Of a DNA stretch of 64,000 nucleotides, positions 47,022-59,295 are shown piece by piece (within the stretch, counting starts at the first letter, position 1; every line of letters begins with the position of its first letter). The position numbers and the translations under genes were made by a program. The notes beneath the pieces were generated by a model. That model was not told the origin of the DNA and did no database searches. It was given only the letters and a program-made list of their open reading frames with translations. This stretch comes from Orthonyx spaldingii (Eukaryota; Chordata; Aves; Passeriformes; Orthonychidae), in NCBI GenBank assembly GCA_013397795.1, contig VZTJ01003848.1, positions 2,432,322 to 2,496,321 of the forward strand, given 5' to 3'.

Positions 47022-48833
47022 TAATGGTTTTATTAGTTTCTATGCTTTTGAGTTTGCAGTGATTGTGTGTACTCTGGGGCCTGTGTTCACAAATTTAATT
47101 CCAGGGGCAGGAACATATTAGGAGTAACTGGAGGAGTATGTGTCGGAATTGACACTGTTGGTACTGCTTTTTGTCTGTAGCTGGAACGCCAGTAACAGGT
47201 TTTTACTGACTTGAAAAAAAGATGTGTAGTTCCTGAGAATGCAGGAAAGCACAAATAAACTAACCCTTCCTACAGAAACTTGTTTGACGTGTTGTCTACT
47301 CTCTTCGTGCATGAGACACAATGTATGAGTTTTGCATCAGGAGAGCCCCGAAGGAGCTGCACTGCCTGGTGATTCCTGGCCCTCCCCTGACCTGAGTTTT
47401 CTTTTTGAGCTCGTATTTATACCTTTTTAACTTCTTTTAATGATTTCTCTGTTATGTTTTGATGCTGATGCAGTCCATCCAAATTGGAAACAGTCATGCT
47501 GAGATCTGTGAAAATGGTGGCTGGAGTTCCCTATGCTGGCTTTTTGTGGAAGTGGTTTAGAGGGTAGCGGGGTTAAATCCAGCTGGTACAACAGGAGCTC
47601 TTCCATCTGCTCTGCTCTGGGGTGCAGTTGCACAGTAACAAGCCTGATCAAGCTGGTGGTGTGTTTAAGTTAAGGCACTTGCTGACTCATTAGCAGAAAT
47701 ACAGTGGTGAGGAAATCCTCTCCCTGCCAACTGACTGTGTACTGTTACAGTCACTGTGGCAACATGGTGGTGTTGCCTGTCAGGGATATCCATGGCCTGC
47801 GTTTTTTTGGGTTTTTTTTCTTTTAACAATTAAAAAAGAAATTTAAAAGCTCTGAAATGGGAAGAAGGAAATGTTGCAAAGCTGACTGAGGCTCTCAAGG
47901 TGGTCTGTGGGAAGTAGTTTTGGAGTGCAGATCCCCCTTGTTTCATCCTTCTCTGCCTTTCTTCCATGAGCTGCCCAGAAGTTTGGATAAGCCCCTCATG
48001 TTGACACAGACTAAATTTTTCTTCTCAATCACTTCTCCACCGTCTCCTGTGCTAATTACTGCTCTGCAAATCTACCCTCTGGTCTGATTTCTAAATTCAT
48101 CCAGAAGGCTGAGCAGCTCTGAGGATCTGCTGTAAACATGACTTATCCGGCAGGCAGTAAAGCTGCTCTCGAGCCCTCCAAAGAGAATTAAGCATGTCTG
48201 TTGGGCAGCTGGTTTTATCAGTCTGTGTTGCAGATTAAAACATGTGACAATGGCTTTTCTATCAAATCAGGAAGAAAAAAAATTGTTCTTGTTACCAGGT
48301 CCCTGGCTGCATGTTAATAGAGAAGTAATTGACTAAATGTCAGTCACTTGTGCTCCTTGAAGGGAAGGACCATCTCCCTTGTGCTGAGCATGCACGAGCA
48401 CAACCCGTGCCTGTTCTCAGGCTAATGGTGTTTTATAGGTTTTACCCACCAGAGACAGGAGCTGCTCAAGTTACAGTGTGCAGAGCCCAGACTGCCAGGC
48501 CAGGGATATGTCTGCTTCCACACTCCTGGGAAATGGGATGTGGAGATTGCACTGCTGTTAGAATGGAAAGGTTTAGGGCCTGTCTTAGCCTAGCTGTCAA
48601 GCATGCGCCTTATTCAGACTTCTTCCCCCTTAAACCTCCACTTGTGATGCCTGTGGCCTGCCTCCTTTCACAAGAAAGCCCTCTAAGTCACCAGTTCAAG
48701 TTTTGAAGTCATTTATACCATCTCAGAATTGGCCAGTGTCTGCTGGGGAGATGAAATCTTGTAGGTAGAAGAGCTTCATAGCTCTGTACAGGTCACAGGT
48801 ATTTGGGCATTTTGGTTGCTTGTGGTGACTCAC

Positions 48834-48854
48834 CAGGTTTTTCTTGTAGGAGTG
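48834..48854 (-). other. Candidate 21-nt microexon on the minus strand
   Basis: On the minus strand the acceptor CTTCAACCCCTCAG is followed by 21 nt and then CTG|GTGAGTCACC (plus 48824-48833). Seven codons read HSYKKNL in phase 0; the other two phases are open as well. The length is a multiple of three and typical of neural microexons. No host gene or flanking exon is visible. Confidence 0.18.
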
Positions 48855-49489
48855 CTGAGGGGTTGAAGCACTGAAAGTGATTTTAGTTGAAAGCAAAGAT
48901 CGTGCTGCCTACATACTGCACCTTTATAGTTACTGTGAGAACCAAAGTACAAGATTATAATGGCAGATAAGAGATGCAGGTCAAGGCCTTCTTAGAAAGA
49001 AAAACGGGATTTTGGATTTAAGTATAAGCCAAACAGATTTCATTTTTCTTGCTTTCTAGCCATGAGGTTGATACGTGACTTCACTCTTCACCTGCTTTTT
49101 TTTTTTGCCAGCTTATCTTCTTGCTGTGTAAGATGAATTTCTTTTCTCTGGATTTACTTTCTGTTAGAGGGACATAGTGTAGTTTTTTACTCCTGTAAAG
49201 CTAAACGTCTCCCATTCGTACAGATATAGATGTCTCAGACATAAATCTTCCTGCCATAACTGGTTCTGGAGCCCTTCTGCAATAATGTTGCAAAACTTTC
49301 ATTAGGGCTTCCCTGTGTCACAGTAATATTATGCCCATTAAGCAGTAACCCTGCTTTGACACCTCTGTGAATAGCAGTGCAATGCCTAATGAAAATACAG
49401 TTTTACTGGGATGAAAGTGTTTATGTTAATGAAGCTATGTTCAGACATACTGGAGCTTACGGTACAGATATTTTCCTTGCAAACCTCAG

Positions 49490-49513
49490 AGTGATATGCT
49501 GATAAGAGTCTTG
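49490..49513 (+). other. Candidate 24-nt microexon (weak)
   Basis: The acceptor TTTTCCTTGCAAACCTCAG and donor TTG|GTGAGT (49514) bound eight codons reading SDMLIRVL. The pyrimidine tract is interrupted by purines. Most likely a chance pair. Confidence 0.1.
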
Positions 49514-51209
49514 GTGAGTCTAATTCTGGATTAAAAAAATCTTATCATATTCAGTGTGACCTTACAAATACAACCAGGGTAGGTATGAGGTAAAAATAAG
49601 CCTTTTCATAATGCAGAATACTTGGTTTAAGAAGTGGAAGAATATTTAATAACAGGGTTTGATCAAGCTACCTGCTGTGGAACAGAAATGTTTCATTGCT
49701 CTCCCTGAAAGCTTGTAATTTGTTTTTTCTTAATTGTTACAACTGTACAACCCAAATGAACAGACCACAGCAGTGGAGTTTGAACCCAGGATTTCTGGAT
49801 CAAAACCCATGAGCAAATTTTTGTAAGGCTAAGCACTTATCTGTTAGCTTGCAGGCAGTAAGAGATTCCTAAGCCTTATGGAAATGGTCAGTAACAGGTG
49901 ACAAAGGTAATTTTTAAGTAAAAACTTAACCTGTGTGCCCAATGGTGCAGGCTTGGAACAGGAGATACTATGTGTAGTTCGATTCTTGGTAAGCATGTTT
50001 GACCATGAGTTGGTGAAAGAAACATTTACCTTTCGCACTAATTTATGTTTGTGTTTTGGTAACCCTCTGGACTGTGAGCAGAAATAGGGGCTGGTCTTGC
50101 AAGCATGAGTGCAACTCAAGTACACTGTGCTATGCCTGGGCTTAGTGAACTCAAGTGTTGAGGGAAAGTGAAACAATTCTAAGGATCCAGAGGCCAGCAG
50201 GGTACATGCATGCTTTGGGAGTTTGCTGTTGCCGTTGCTGACTCAGCTGTGGGGAGTAGGGACGTATGGTTTTCGTTTTCAGAATTGCTTATCAAGCTGT
50301 TGGGGAAAAAGAAATTACTCTGGAGAAGTGGAAAAAGCTTTGTCTGTCAAGAAGGCAGTTTGAGCTTGCAGATCCTTTCCTGTATAACTTCTGAAATCCA
50401 GGTGTGGTTGAAAGACAATGAAGTTATGTGCTACATATTAAATAGGAAACTTTTATTCAGCTTCTCCAGCAGTTTCCTGATACCATAACAACAGCTGAGG
50501 AATGGATCAGGCAGAAGGTGAGGGTGGGTAGGTGTTCACACACCGCCACACTGAAGCCATCTCTGGAGATGTGAGAGAGCTCCTTAAGAGTGTATTTGCA
50601 GCAGCTATGGCAGAAAATGAAGAATGTTGTGTCCGATGTAGCTGGAGGAGAGCGGATAGCAAGTGAAGTACGTGCATCCTGAGACCAGTGAGAAAGAGAG
50701 GTCAGGCTCAGTTGTAGCTCGCTGCAAGTTTGCAGCTTGTATCCAGGCACAAGCTCCAGATCTTCTCCCAGATTCACAGTGCCTCCTCCGGAAACAGCCC
50801 CATTTCTTGGAGCATCTGGGATTTTCTACGAGACATCTCCTTCAATCCAGCACTGACCTGGACTGACCCTGCTTAGCTTGTGAGGCAAAACAAAATTGTA
50901 GCTAGGGGACGATGGCTCTCGTAAGCAGATCCCAAACAAAATTGAAGGCTATTAAAGTGTCTCATTGAATTATGGTGCTACAGCAGCATAATGACTCATA
51001 GTGAAGCTAATCACCTGCTGCTTTGTCTTGACTGCAAAGAATAGATTGCTAGTTAAACATTGAAATGTCATAGTCTTAGAAGTTGTATTAATGTTGCTTT
51101 CCCCCTTTGCTCCCCCAACCCCCTTATGCCTGAAGTTGCTAGGGGAAATCAAGCAGATACTCTGGAGATCTGTGTTCTGAAAATGAGACTCAGCATGCTT
51201 GTCTTTCAG

Positions 51210-51347
51210 GCTCACACTGCCGACCTCTATGCGTTCATTTATGGGAGAGGCCATGCTGAAAAACATTGCATTGGCTCTGCACAAATTTCCGTGAAACATC
51301 ACCAGTATGGCATTGGTGCTCTGTGGAGAATCAGATTACCCTAAATT
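51210..51347 (+). other. Candidate 138-nt exon, non-coding or terminal
   Basis: The acceptor GCTTGTCTTTCAG and the strong donor ATT|GTAAGT (51348-51353) bound 138 nt. The phase-0 frame is open for 44 codons and then reaches TAA just before the donor; the other two frames close earlier. If real it would be a UTR or non-coding RNA exon. The minus strand is open throughout, so strand assignment is uncertain. Confidence 0.15.
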
Positions 51348-52335
51348 GTAAGTCATAGATATTTGGGGGTTCATTCTTGTTCATCACAGGGAATTCTAGG
51401 AGTAAAACTGGAGCTCAGGTCCCTATTCCCATAGCCAGGCAAGTTCAGTATTTTCAAATTAATAGTGCTCTGTTGTTCATTGGGCCAAGAGCCATCTTAA
51501 AGGAGACAGAGTTTTCTTGGTTCTGCCTAAAGAAGCTGTAGACCTCTCTGGTTGGCTGAAGAAGAACAGACTGTTTCTTTCTGGCGTTAACTTGTCCATG
51601 TAGGTGAGCAGAGGAACTGTGTCACTTGGACAGAACTGTCATTATTGTCCCTGCAGTTGTCCCCAGTTGCAGCAGCCATTGAAGCAATTGTCAGGAAGGT
51701 TCTGTAGAGAGAGGACTTGGCTCTTTGCCTGGTGGATCTTCCCATACTCTCTTCTGTAAAAGAGCATTCCAGGTTGATGAAGGTGATACACTTTTCTATC
51801 AAAATGCTGGTCTAGCTCTTCTAAGTGATTCATACTCCTTAGATTGCATCCAGTTCACTGCTGTGAGTCACCAGGACAGGTAGTGTCTGCCATGGTGGCT
51901 CTCCTGGAGAAGCATTCAGATGGTGGTGGAGGAAAATTTGCAGCTAGAATAATAGCAAGCCATACTAAAGCATCTAAACCTCTAGGTCACTTCAAAAGCC
52001 AGTGAGTGCAGTGGGTATCAGCTGCGATATCAGCAGAGTGTTAGCACTCCAATTTAAATATAGATTTTGAAGGAAGTTTATAATATTTCCTGCATATGGA
52101 TGTTTTATGGCAGGAAGCATATCCTGCTGTAAATTACTTTGTTTGAGAGGCTGCATTAAAGACTGTGTGTGATTGAAGCCTGGAAGTTTTTACCTTTCAG
52201 AACTGTTGGCTGTACTAAATTGATAGACCACTGGCATGTTTTAAGCTTGACCGTTGCCTTACTTTTGAACTGGGCCAGAGAGAACATGGTGTTAGAACAG
52301 CAAGTCTCCTATCAGCTGCCAAGTTTTTGTTCTTG

Positions 52336-53064
52336 TAGACCGATCTGGACAAGCTGAATCAGTGGGCCAAAACCAGTGGTATGAGGTTCGACAGGGTGAA
52401 GTGCTGGGTCCTGTACTTTGGTCACAACAACCCCCTGCCACACTACAGGCTTGGGGAAGAGTGTCTGGAAAGCTGCCCAGCAGAAAGGGACCTGGGGGCT
52501 ATGGACCAGGGCAGTGATTGTCCCCTTGTACTCAGCACTGGCGGGGCCACACCTCGAGTCCTGTGTCCAGTTTTGGGCCCCTCACTGCAAGAAGGACACT
52601 GAGGTGCTGGTATATGTCCAGAGAAGGGCAGTGGAGCTGGGGAAGTGACTGGAGTACAAGTCCTAAGAGGAGCGGCTGAGGGAGCAGGGGGTGTTTAGTG
52701 TGGAGAAAAGGAGGCTCAAGGGGACTTCACAGCTCTCTACAACTTGCTGAAAGGTGGTTGTAGCCAGGTGGGGGCTTGGTTGCTTCTTGGTTTCTTCTCT
52801 GAGCAAACAAGTGAAAGGACAAGAGGAAATGACCTCAAACTGTGCTAGGGGACATTCAGGTTGAACATCGGGAAGAATTTCTTCACTGAAAGGATGGTTA
52901 AACATTGGTACAGGCTGTCCAGAGAGGTGGAGGAGTTACCATTGCTGGAAATGTTTAAGAAACGACTGGACATGGCACTTAGTGCTGTGGTTTAATTGAC
53001 AAGTTGGTGTTTTGTCAAAGGTTGATGATTTTGGAGGTCTTTTCCAGCCTAAGATTCTGTGATA
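52336..53064 (+). mobile_element. CR1 LINE, 5'-truncated, with internal deletion
   Basis: This is the 3' part of a CR1 non-LTR retrotransposon. It starts within the reverse-transcriptase coding part (LDKLNQWAK-like, then RVKCWVLYFGHNN and RLGEECLESCPAERDLGAM), continues with VIVPLYSALAGPHLESC and VQRRAVEL in another frame, and runs through the 3' UTR to AGGTCTTTTCCAGCC and AAGATTCTGTGATA. Compared with the copy at 16459-17166, about 97 bp are missing at 52500/52503, between CTGGGGGCT and GACCAGGGCAGTGATTGTCC. The missing part encoded the stretch up to ASGI...NSVASR. The loss breaks the reading frame, so the element is inactive. The 3' end retains the TTGACAAG...TTGGTGTT...GTCAAAGGTTG region of the family. 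Confidence 0.95.
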
Positions 53065-54531
53065 CCTTAGTGGCCAACAACCACGTGAAGCAATCTTGTC
53101 AACTGAGGGAAGATGGACCTTGGTCTGACATCTGGTGAGGTGTTGGGAGATGCTGTGTTGCTTTCTGTCTTGGTGCCCATCTTTCTAGTGGGTGTCCACA
53201 TCTATAGTGGTTCTTATTTTTAGGAAGGATCCTTGGATGCACTAGTGGCCTTTGCCAGAGTTGCAGAACTGCTGTTGGGAAACATTGATGCAAGTAAAAT
53301 AGAGACAGAAGGGCCAAAAACTTCTAAATGAATAGGGTGGATACCAGCATCCTACTGTACCTCCAGAGATGCCCATTTGTGCCTGGGTTTGCAGTGTGCC
53401 TGAGGCTGTCCCTGGCCAGCCTTGCACCACGTCACTTTGGCCAAAGAACCAAAGAGTTGGCTGAGATCCTGAGCCCATCAAACGTGTGCTGCTGGCTGCA
53501 GGAAAAAGGCCCCTCTCTTGTGAGGCCTGCTGGCTTGTGCAGATTTTGGATTGGCCTTTGACCTCGCTAACAGATGGCACAATAAATTGATGGCGGATAT
53601 ATTTTTAAATTAGCAAATTGTACTTTCGGTCTTTGCCTGCTTGTCAGATTATTTTTCCTTGAGGTGTGCCTTGGCAGAGAAATGACTGAGGTAGATGCTT
53701 ATCCTGCCTCAAGCATTTGAGGTACCCCCAATTTAGAAATAGGTCAGTGTTTCACACCAAGAAAGCCCGAGAGCATTAAAGTTGTTTGAAATGTGTCCAG
53801 TGCAACTCTGTTAACAACACCTTAAAGCAAAGGTGCATTTTAATAGTCAGCAGCTACATTTGGCTGAGGAGCACCTGTCCATGTTACTAACTGTGGAGGT
53901 GACTCCAGAGAGGGATCAGGCTGAAGGAAGGTGGTGCCCTCTTGGAAAATAACTTCTACTGAAAAGTCTCTTCACCTTTTTTTTTTGCAAGCTGATTTCT
54001 TTTGATGTTGGTTTTTCTTCCTTTTGCAAAAGGCAGTCAAACTTCAAAGGAAGCCGTATCATACGATGTTCTGCATGCACTTCAGGTTTAAAGTGGAATC
54101 TTCACACATTTGGTAACAGCTAGAAGAAAGTGTCGGTGGGGGTCCTCTCCCTCTTCCTGCCCATTGTGATTGCTGATTTGACTTGGAAGAGCTGTCTCTA
54201 GTAAGGGGCAGTCATTGGATGGGTAATTGCTGATGCTGATTTATACCTGTTTTCTCTTAGGTCACATTCTTAAGTGCTTTTAAATAGTATTGGGTTTACT
54301 TTTGTTTTCATAGCAGATAACTTGCTGTGTCTCTCTTTGGAGGTCAATACATTTTTTAATTGCTTCATGCCTAGATCTGCCCTCAGCTCACCTGCATTTT
54401 AACAGACTGGCGTAAAGCTTTGTTAATAGATAAAGCGGAGCTCCTTCAGTGTGATTCTGTTCTTACTAATGTTCACAATTCAGGAGTCTGCCACAGGATT
54501 TTTTTAGTCCTTCCCACCTCTGCTGCCATAG

Positions 54532-54573
54532 GGTTTTGCCATGTCTTCTACAGAGGAAAACAATGCATGCTAT
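54532..54573 (+). other. Candidate 42-nt exon with internal start codon
   Basis: The acceptor CCTTCCCACCTCTGCTGCCATAG region ends at 54531 and the donor TAT|GTGAGT begins at 54574. Fourteen codons are open in phase 0, reading GFAMSSTEENNACY; the ATG is preceded by GCC. It could serve as a small coding exon, but no partner exon is seen and no homologue is recognised. Confidence 0.15.
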
Positions 54574-55052
54574 GTGAGTATTGGTGGTTTATCCTGGGTT
54601 GACAACTGAGGTACCTTTTTCTTGTATTATTATTGTCTGACCTGCAAGCCGTGCGTTTCATGGCCTTTTGATCCTGTTGGGAATGGCAGATTAATGAGAC
54701 TAACTACTTTCTTTGGACTTTTTTCTTAAGCAGAGAAATACTCCTTACATCAAGACCCAATTATACCGTCCTTACTCCCGTTTCAAAAACCAGTTCTTTG
54801 GGGGCTGTCTTTTTAATTGAATCATTTATTTTACCTACTTTAAACAAACTGTTCAAAAAATCTAGGCTAACGCCTATTGCGAGTGGTTGTATCTGAAATG
54901 GATTGCAGCTGGACAGATTAAATGTGGCAATTATTTCTGTGGAAGGCATGCCCTTGAGTTCACTGAGGATGAGTGGCAGTGCTGCTGCTGCAGAAGAGGA
55001 ATTCGGAGATGCTGGTGGCCCGTGTGAGTGCTGCATTGCAGTTACTGTCAGC

Positions 55053-55060
55053 TTACGTCA
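55053..55060 (+). promoter_or_regulatory. CRE-type motif TTACGTCA
   Basis: An eight-base CREB/ATF site variant (TKACGTCA) in a locally CpG-richer stretch. A second identical motif lies near 57852. With only eight bases, a few chance matches are expected in 64 kb. Confidence 0.25.
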
Positions 55061-55392
55061 CGAGCAGATACTCTGGCAGCCCAAGGGCTCGTCGGGAGCC
55101 TGAGGAGAGCGTGGCTTTAGTACCATGTAACAACAGATCTCATGGTCAGTGTTTTCTGTGTTCCTTGGTGCATATCTTGTGCCTTCTGTGCAGAGAAGCC
55201 TCTATCAGCAGCTCTCTGTTCTCCTTAATGCAGTGTAAAAAGCTGTGAGTGTTTATCCATTTACAGCGTTTGGGTTGGAGGGCTTTTTAGCCTCATTTTT
55301 TAATATATGTTTAGAGACTTACACATGTCATACTGTGATTACAGCATTGCACCATTTGAACCTGTCTGTTTTAATTAGCAGTTGGCATTGCC

Positions 55393-55402
55393 CTATTTAT
55401 AG
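55393..55402. promoter_or_regulatory. MEF2-type motif CTATTTATAG
   Basis: An exact fit to YTAWWWWTAR and self-complementary apart from the centre. Motif match only. Confidence 0.25.
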
Positions 55403-57629
55403 ATAGATGGAAAAAGCACAAGCTAGCCAGTTTGCAGGGCAGAGTGTATTTTCTTTTGTTGGCAAGTAGTTTGTATCCATTTTTCCATAGCTAAACTGGC
55501 TTGGCAACCTGCAGATGTTGCAGGCATTGGGTACTGATGCTTGAAATAGAAATGGACTCTGAAGAGGATCTGGGATGGGGAGGAATAAATCAGAAACTGC
55601 TGTTGCATTGGAAGTCTATTAAGACTGATGATATGACACGCTTACCAGAGCATAACTGCAGAAGTTGACCACATGAAAAATGAGCACATTAAAAAAAAAT
55701 TTTAAAATCTTGCTTCTGCCACGTTATTAAGGTTCCTTTTTACTTTGGCATGTTGTGGTAACAAAACTAGTTACCAGTACAAGTGTTTGGCTGTCCAGCA
55801 TGGTTAAGTTGGTTGGTGGGTTATTTGTGCAAGCAGGAGAAACAGATTGATTCTTTCTGGAACAGGTTGTGTCTAGTCTATAAATGATGTGAAAAGTATG
55901 TGTGTTTTTCTTTTTAACTGCAACTTTAAATTTGCAAAAGTTTTGGCCTGTGTTGACCCTGCACTGCCCAGGAGACTGTCAAGAAACCAGAATAGCATTG
56001 TGTTATTAAACACCCGGGTGTTAGCTGCTCCTCAAGAACTGTGTGCTGGTGCTCTTTACTCTGGGGAAAACAATTTGAGGCACCTCTGCCCTCTTTGAGA
56101 AGCTCTCCTTAAATAAAACCATAAATTACTTCTCAATGGAGATGCTAAATACAGGCACAGGAGTGTTGTTGAGCAGCTCACATGGAGGTTGTTGGGTACA
56201 TGGTGAAAAGTGCTTTGCTGTACAGCATTTGGTTGCAATGATTTCAACACAGTTGTGTTGCAGCCTGGGCTTTGCACGGCCTGAGGACTTGTGGTAGGGT
56301 ACACACCACTGCCCCTTGAAAAACACTGCTCATGAGTCAGTGCATTGAAGCATTGCTACCCATGAGGGGAAGGTAGGCAATATAGTAACTCCCTCTTTCC
56401 TGCATACCTTTTCAGAGCAGCTGCATCCTTATTCTGCAGCCTGTATTTTTCATTGTCTTGCAAGATTTCAACCTTTCAGTCTAGGACAGAACTGATGACA
56501 CTGGCAAGCAGCAGATGGATTTGAGTCAAGCTTACACTTGGTGATTTGGGACTAGAGCCCAAGACTTAAAGCTTCCAAGACCTGGGTGTTCTCCCTTCGG
56601 TTAGCAGAATAAAATGTCGTCATCTCTGTTGGCTCTTTGTGTTACAAACTGCATTTGAGACCACATGGCAAGAGTTGACTGATCCAAGACTTTTCTCAGC
56701 ATGTCCAGCACCGTAATACAAATGTGTGTTTCCTCAGTCTCTCGGTGACTGTATGCAGGTTTGTGTGTGTAATTTCTGAGTGACCTGTCCTCAGGTTGAC
56801 TGTCTCTGGGAGAAGAGCTGGTTGAATTGATCCTGCTTCACATGGCTGAGCAGGATGCAAGGAGGGGGAGACCTTTCATGTAACAGTATCAAGGTGAAAT
56901 ATTGGAATGTGGGTTACATGGTGCTAAATCAAGGTAGTCTCTGGGGGAGCATAGTTAATAAATTCTAAATAGGAGGTGACCCTTTCTGAGCACTTTCTCC
57001 AAACTTGTAATTTATATGCTAGTCCTGTGCATTACAGTGCTTAAAGCCTAGGTCAGAAATCCTCCATCCAAATTTGGCACCTGCTCTAGTCTTTAATGGC
57101 CAAATTAATAGCAGTAGGTCACAGTCAGCTGTTTTGTAGGTATGGGTTGATGAGGTCTGTTAGAAGAACAAGGGAGCATCAGAGCGTGTGAGTAGTTGTG
57201 AGGTTTAGATGGATTTCCTGCATTACCAGAGATGTCAAATGACCAGATGAATGTTCTTCTGCTAAAATCAACTTAATTGTAAAGCACTGTTCATTATTTT
57301 TTTGAGAAACCTGAAGAAATGAAGCAAGTTAGCAATTGGGCTGGGTGCTTTTTGTAGGTAAACTTTAATTGGTTTTGTGTAATTTTCAAAATGCCAAAAC
57401 AGACTTAATCTTTTCATAGACTGGGTTGTGACAATGCTGGTTTGTGTACATACGGTGCATGTTCAAATTCCTTTGACATCAAACCTTTTACTTGCTTAAA
57501 ACAAATAAACACTTTCCACATACATTTGCTGTGTTATGTAGACAAACCAGTACCAGGGTTGCTTGGAAAACTGTGTGTTTGAACTGCTGGGACAGTGGGC
57601 TCTGGGTTTTAGGTAAGGAAAACAATTTT

Positions 57630-57811
57630 CACAGTGGCACTAATCAGCAACTGGAAGAGAACCCCAGGAATCTCCACCCCTAGAGACACTCAATGCTGAA
57701 TTGGACAGACCCCCAGGAACCTCGTAAGAGTTGGCCCTGCCTTTAGTGGGCAGTGAGCAGACCAAACAGCCTCCCGAGGTCACTTCCAGTCTTGTCTCTC
57801 TGGTTTTTGTA
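57630..57811 (+). mobile_element. Old CR1 LINE 3'-end fragment
   Basis: The order of blocks CAGTGGCAC, GAATCTCCACCCCTAGAGAC, ACTCAATGCTGAATTGGAC, then the GAGGTCACTTCCAG block near the 3' end follows the avian CR1 3' UTR (GGAGTCTCCATCCCTGGAGA...ACTCAAAA...TTGGAC...GAGGTCCCTTCCA). The terminal ATTCTRTG repeat has decayed. It is more diverged than the copies at 16.5 and 52.3 kb and belongs to a different, older subfamily. Confidence 0.8.
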
Positions 57812-59264
57812 GAGTAAGATACTGAAAGGAAGGACTAATAACCAAACCTGTTACGTCAGTGTTTGGAGGGGAGCAGAGACTTCCTGTGAGCCCCTGTGAG
57901 AAGAGGGGCTTCCTTAAGAAGGGTATTAACATAGTTTTACATGCTACTGGCACAAGAGCCTTAGCAGCACTCTGTATATGGATTGCAGCCTTGTTTAAAG
58001 CTGTCCAGCCCCAGCTGATTTGGTGATCAAGGACCATAAAATGAGCAGTACTTGGCTAGAATAGTAACAGTGCTCTAAAGGTTTGTCCTGTATGGAGTGT
58101 AAGGTGTGAATACCCTCCTGCTCCTCTCCCTGGGGGCTGTTCAGTGAGAGGAGGTTCTAAAGGTGTTGTGTACTGCAGTGAGAGAATGAATAAAGCAATG
58201 GAGAAGGATAGCTTCTGCTCCTCTTTCAAGGTTTGAATTTCAGGGTTTGCAAAGCCCTGTTCTTAATTAATCTTTGCTTTCCTTCTGCCTTTTGATTTCT
58301 AGTCTTTCTCTTTCATTCAGATCCTGACTTCTTGAAGCTTCTTGCAGTTGTTCTCACTACTAAGGGTGATAGAGTGATATTTCAAAGCTTGGTCTTCCTG
58401 CCCAGGTCTTAAAAACTTGGTGTGTGTGTGGGTAACAGCCGGCAAGTACAGCCAGATGAGGTGCATCTGCTGTTTCAGGGGTCAAGGTGTGTTCACTACA
58501 GTTTGACAGAGTTTGTTTGCAAGAAGAAATGCAATTATTGTGTCCTCACAGAGGAGATAAGCACATCCTTGGTGTTCGCGTGCCAGCCAGCACTTCTGAG
58601 TGTTGTGCTGTACGCTGTGCTTGTAATGCCAAACACCAAGGCAGCCTCCCTTGATCTTTTCTGCAAGATGTACCTTTTTCTTTTTGTGATTCAGAGAATT
58701 GAAGCATTTCTCCTGCTGCGCTCTTCATGGTTTAAGCAGGCACACTTTAAATGCAGCCTGATAGCATAGATTGTTTGGAGGGATTCATGGGATAAACAGG
58801 AGTTTGCCTGCAGAGCATGTGAATCTGTGCATTCAAGGCAGCCAAAGATCTGGTGAGCCCAGCCGTGCGCTTGCAAGATGTCTCACCTGATCTGCTTGCA
58901 GCCTTCTCTGTACTTCACTTGCTGCTTACAAGGAGAAAATGTCTGTACCTTTTCTAAATTCAAAAGTTCATAGTTTGCTGTGTTCTTAAGAACATGTGGT
59001 TATTGAGTTTTAGGCCAAAAGCACAAAGACCTCCAGGTCCTCTGCTTGGAGATGGCTGTCCTCATTTCACTTTCTGTAACAGGTGGAATATATCTTTTTT
59101 TTAAGCCGGGTTCACTGTTGTGTATCAAATTCCTTTCTACTGCAGGCTCAAACAGCCAGCTGGTGTCAAACCCATGCGGTGACATTCTCCTTTGCCTTTG
59201 TGAAAATTCGTTACATTTTAGTAAGGCTGAGGAAGCTGAAGTTGAAAATTAGTGGGATGCAGCC

Positions 59265-59295
59265 AAACAAAAGAAAAAAAAAAACAGCAAAAAAA
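59265..59295. repeat. A-rich low-complexity tract
   Basis: A-rich stretch broken by single G and C bases, about 31 bases long. A simple low-complexity tract. Confidence 0.85.

Larger units (their letters stand above)
43842..52335. other. Non-coding unique sequence, no gene recognised
   Basis: The frames seen have no domains; an 83-codon minus-strand frame at 45972-46226 is discussed as a finding. The stretch includes a palindromic POU/forkhead-like motif at 47005-47021 and several splice-like pairs. No CR1 or other transposon was recognised before 52.3 kb. Confidence 0.65.
53065..57629. other. Non-coding unique sequence, no gene recognised
   Basis: No coding frame with a domain. A slightly CpG-richer stretch at 54.9-55.1 kb contains a CRE-type TTACGTCA. 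A short resemblance to avian ERVL LTR ends near 54.59 kb is too brief to call. A MEF2-type motif lies at 55393. Confidence 0.65.

Noticed and set aside
54586..54616. GGTTTATCC...GACAACTGAG resembling the start of avian ERVL-type LTRs
   Set aside because: Only about 25 bases resemble the LTR end and no LTR body, tRNA primer site or partner LTR follows.
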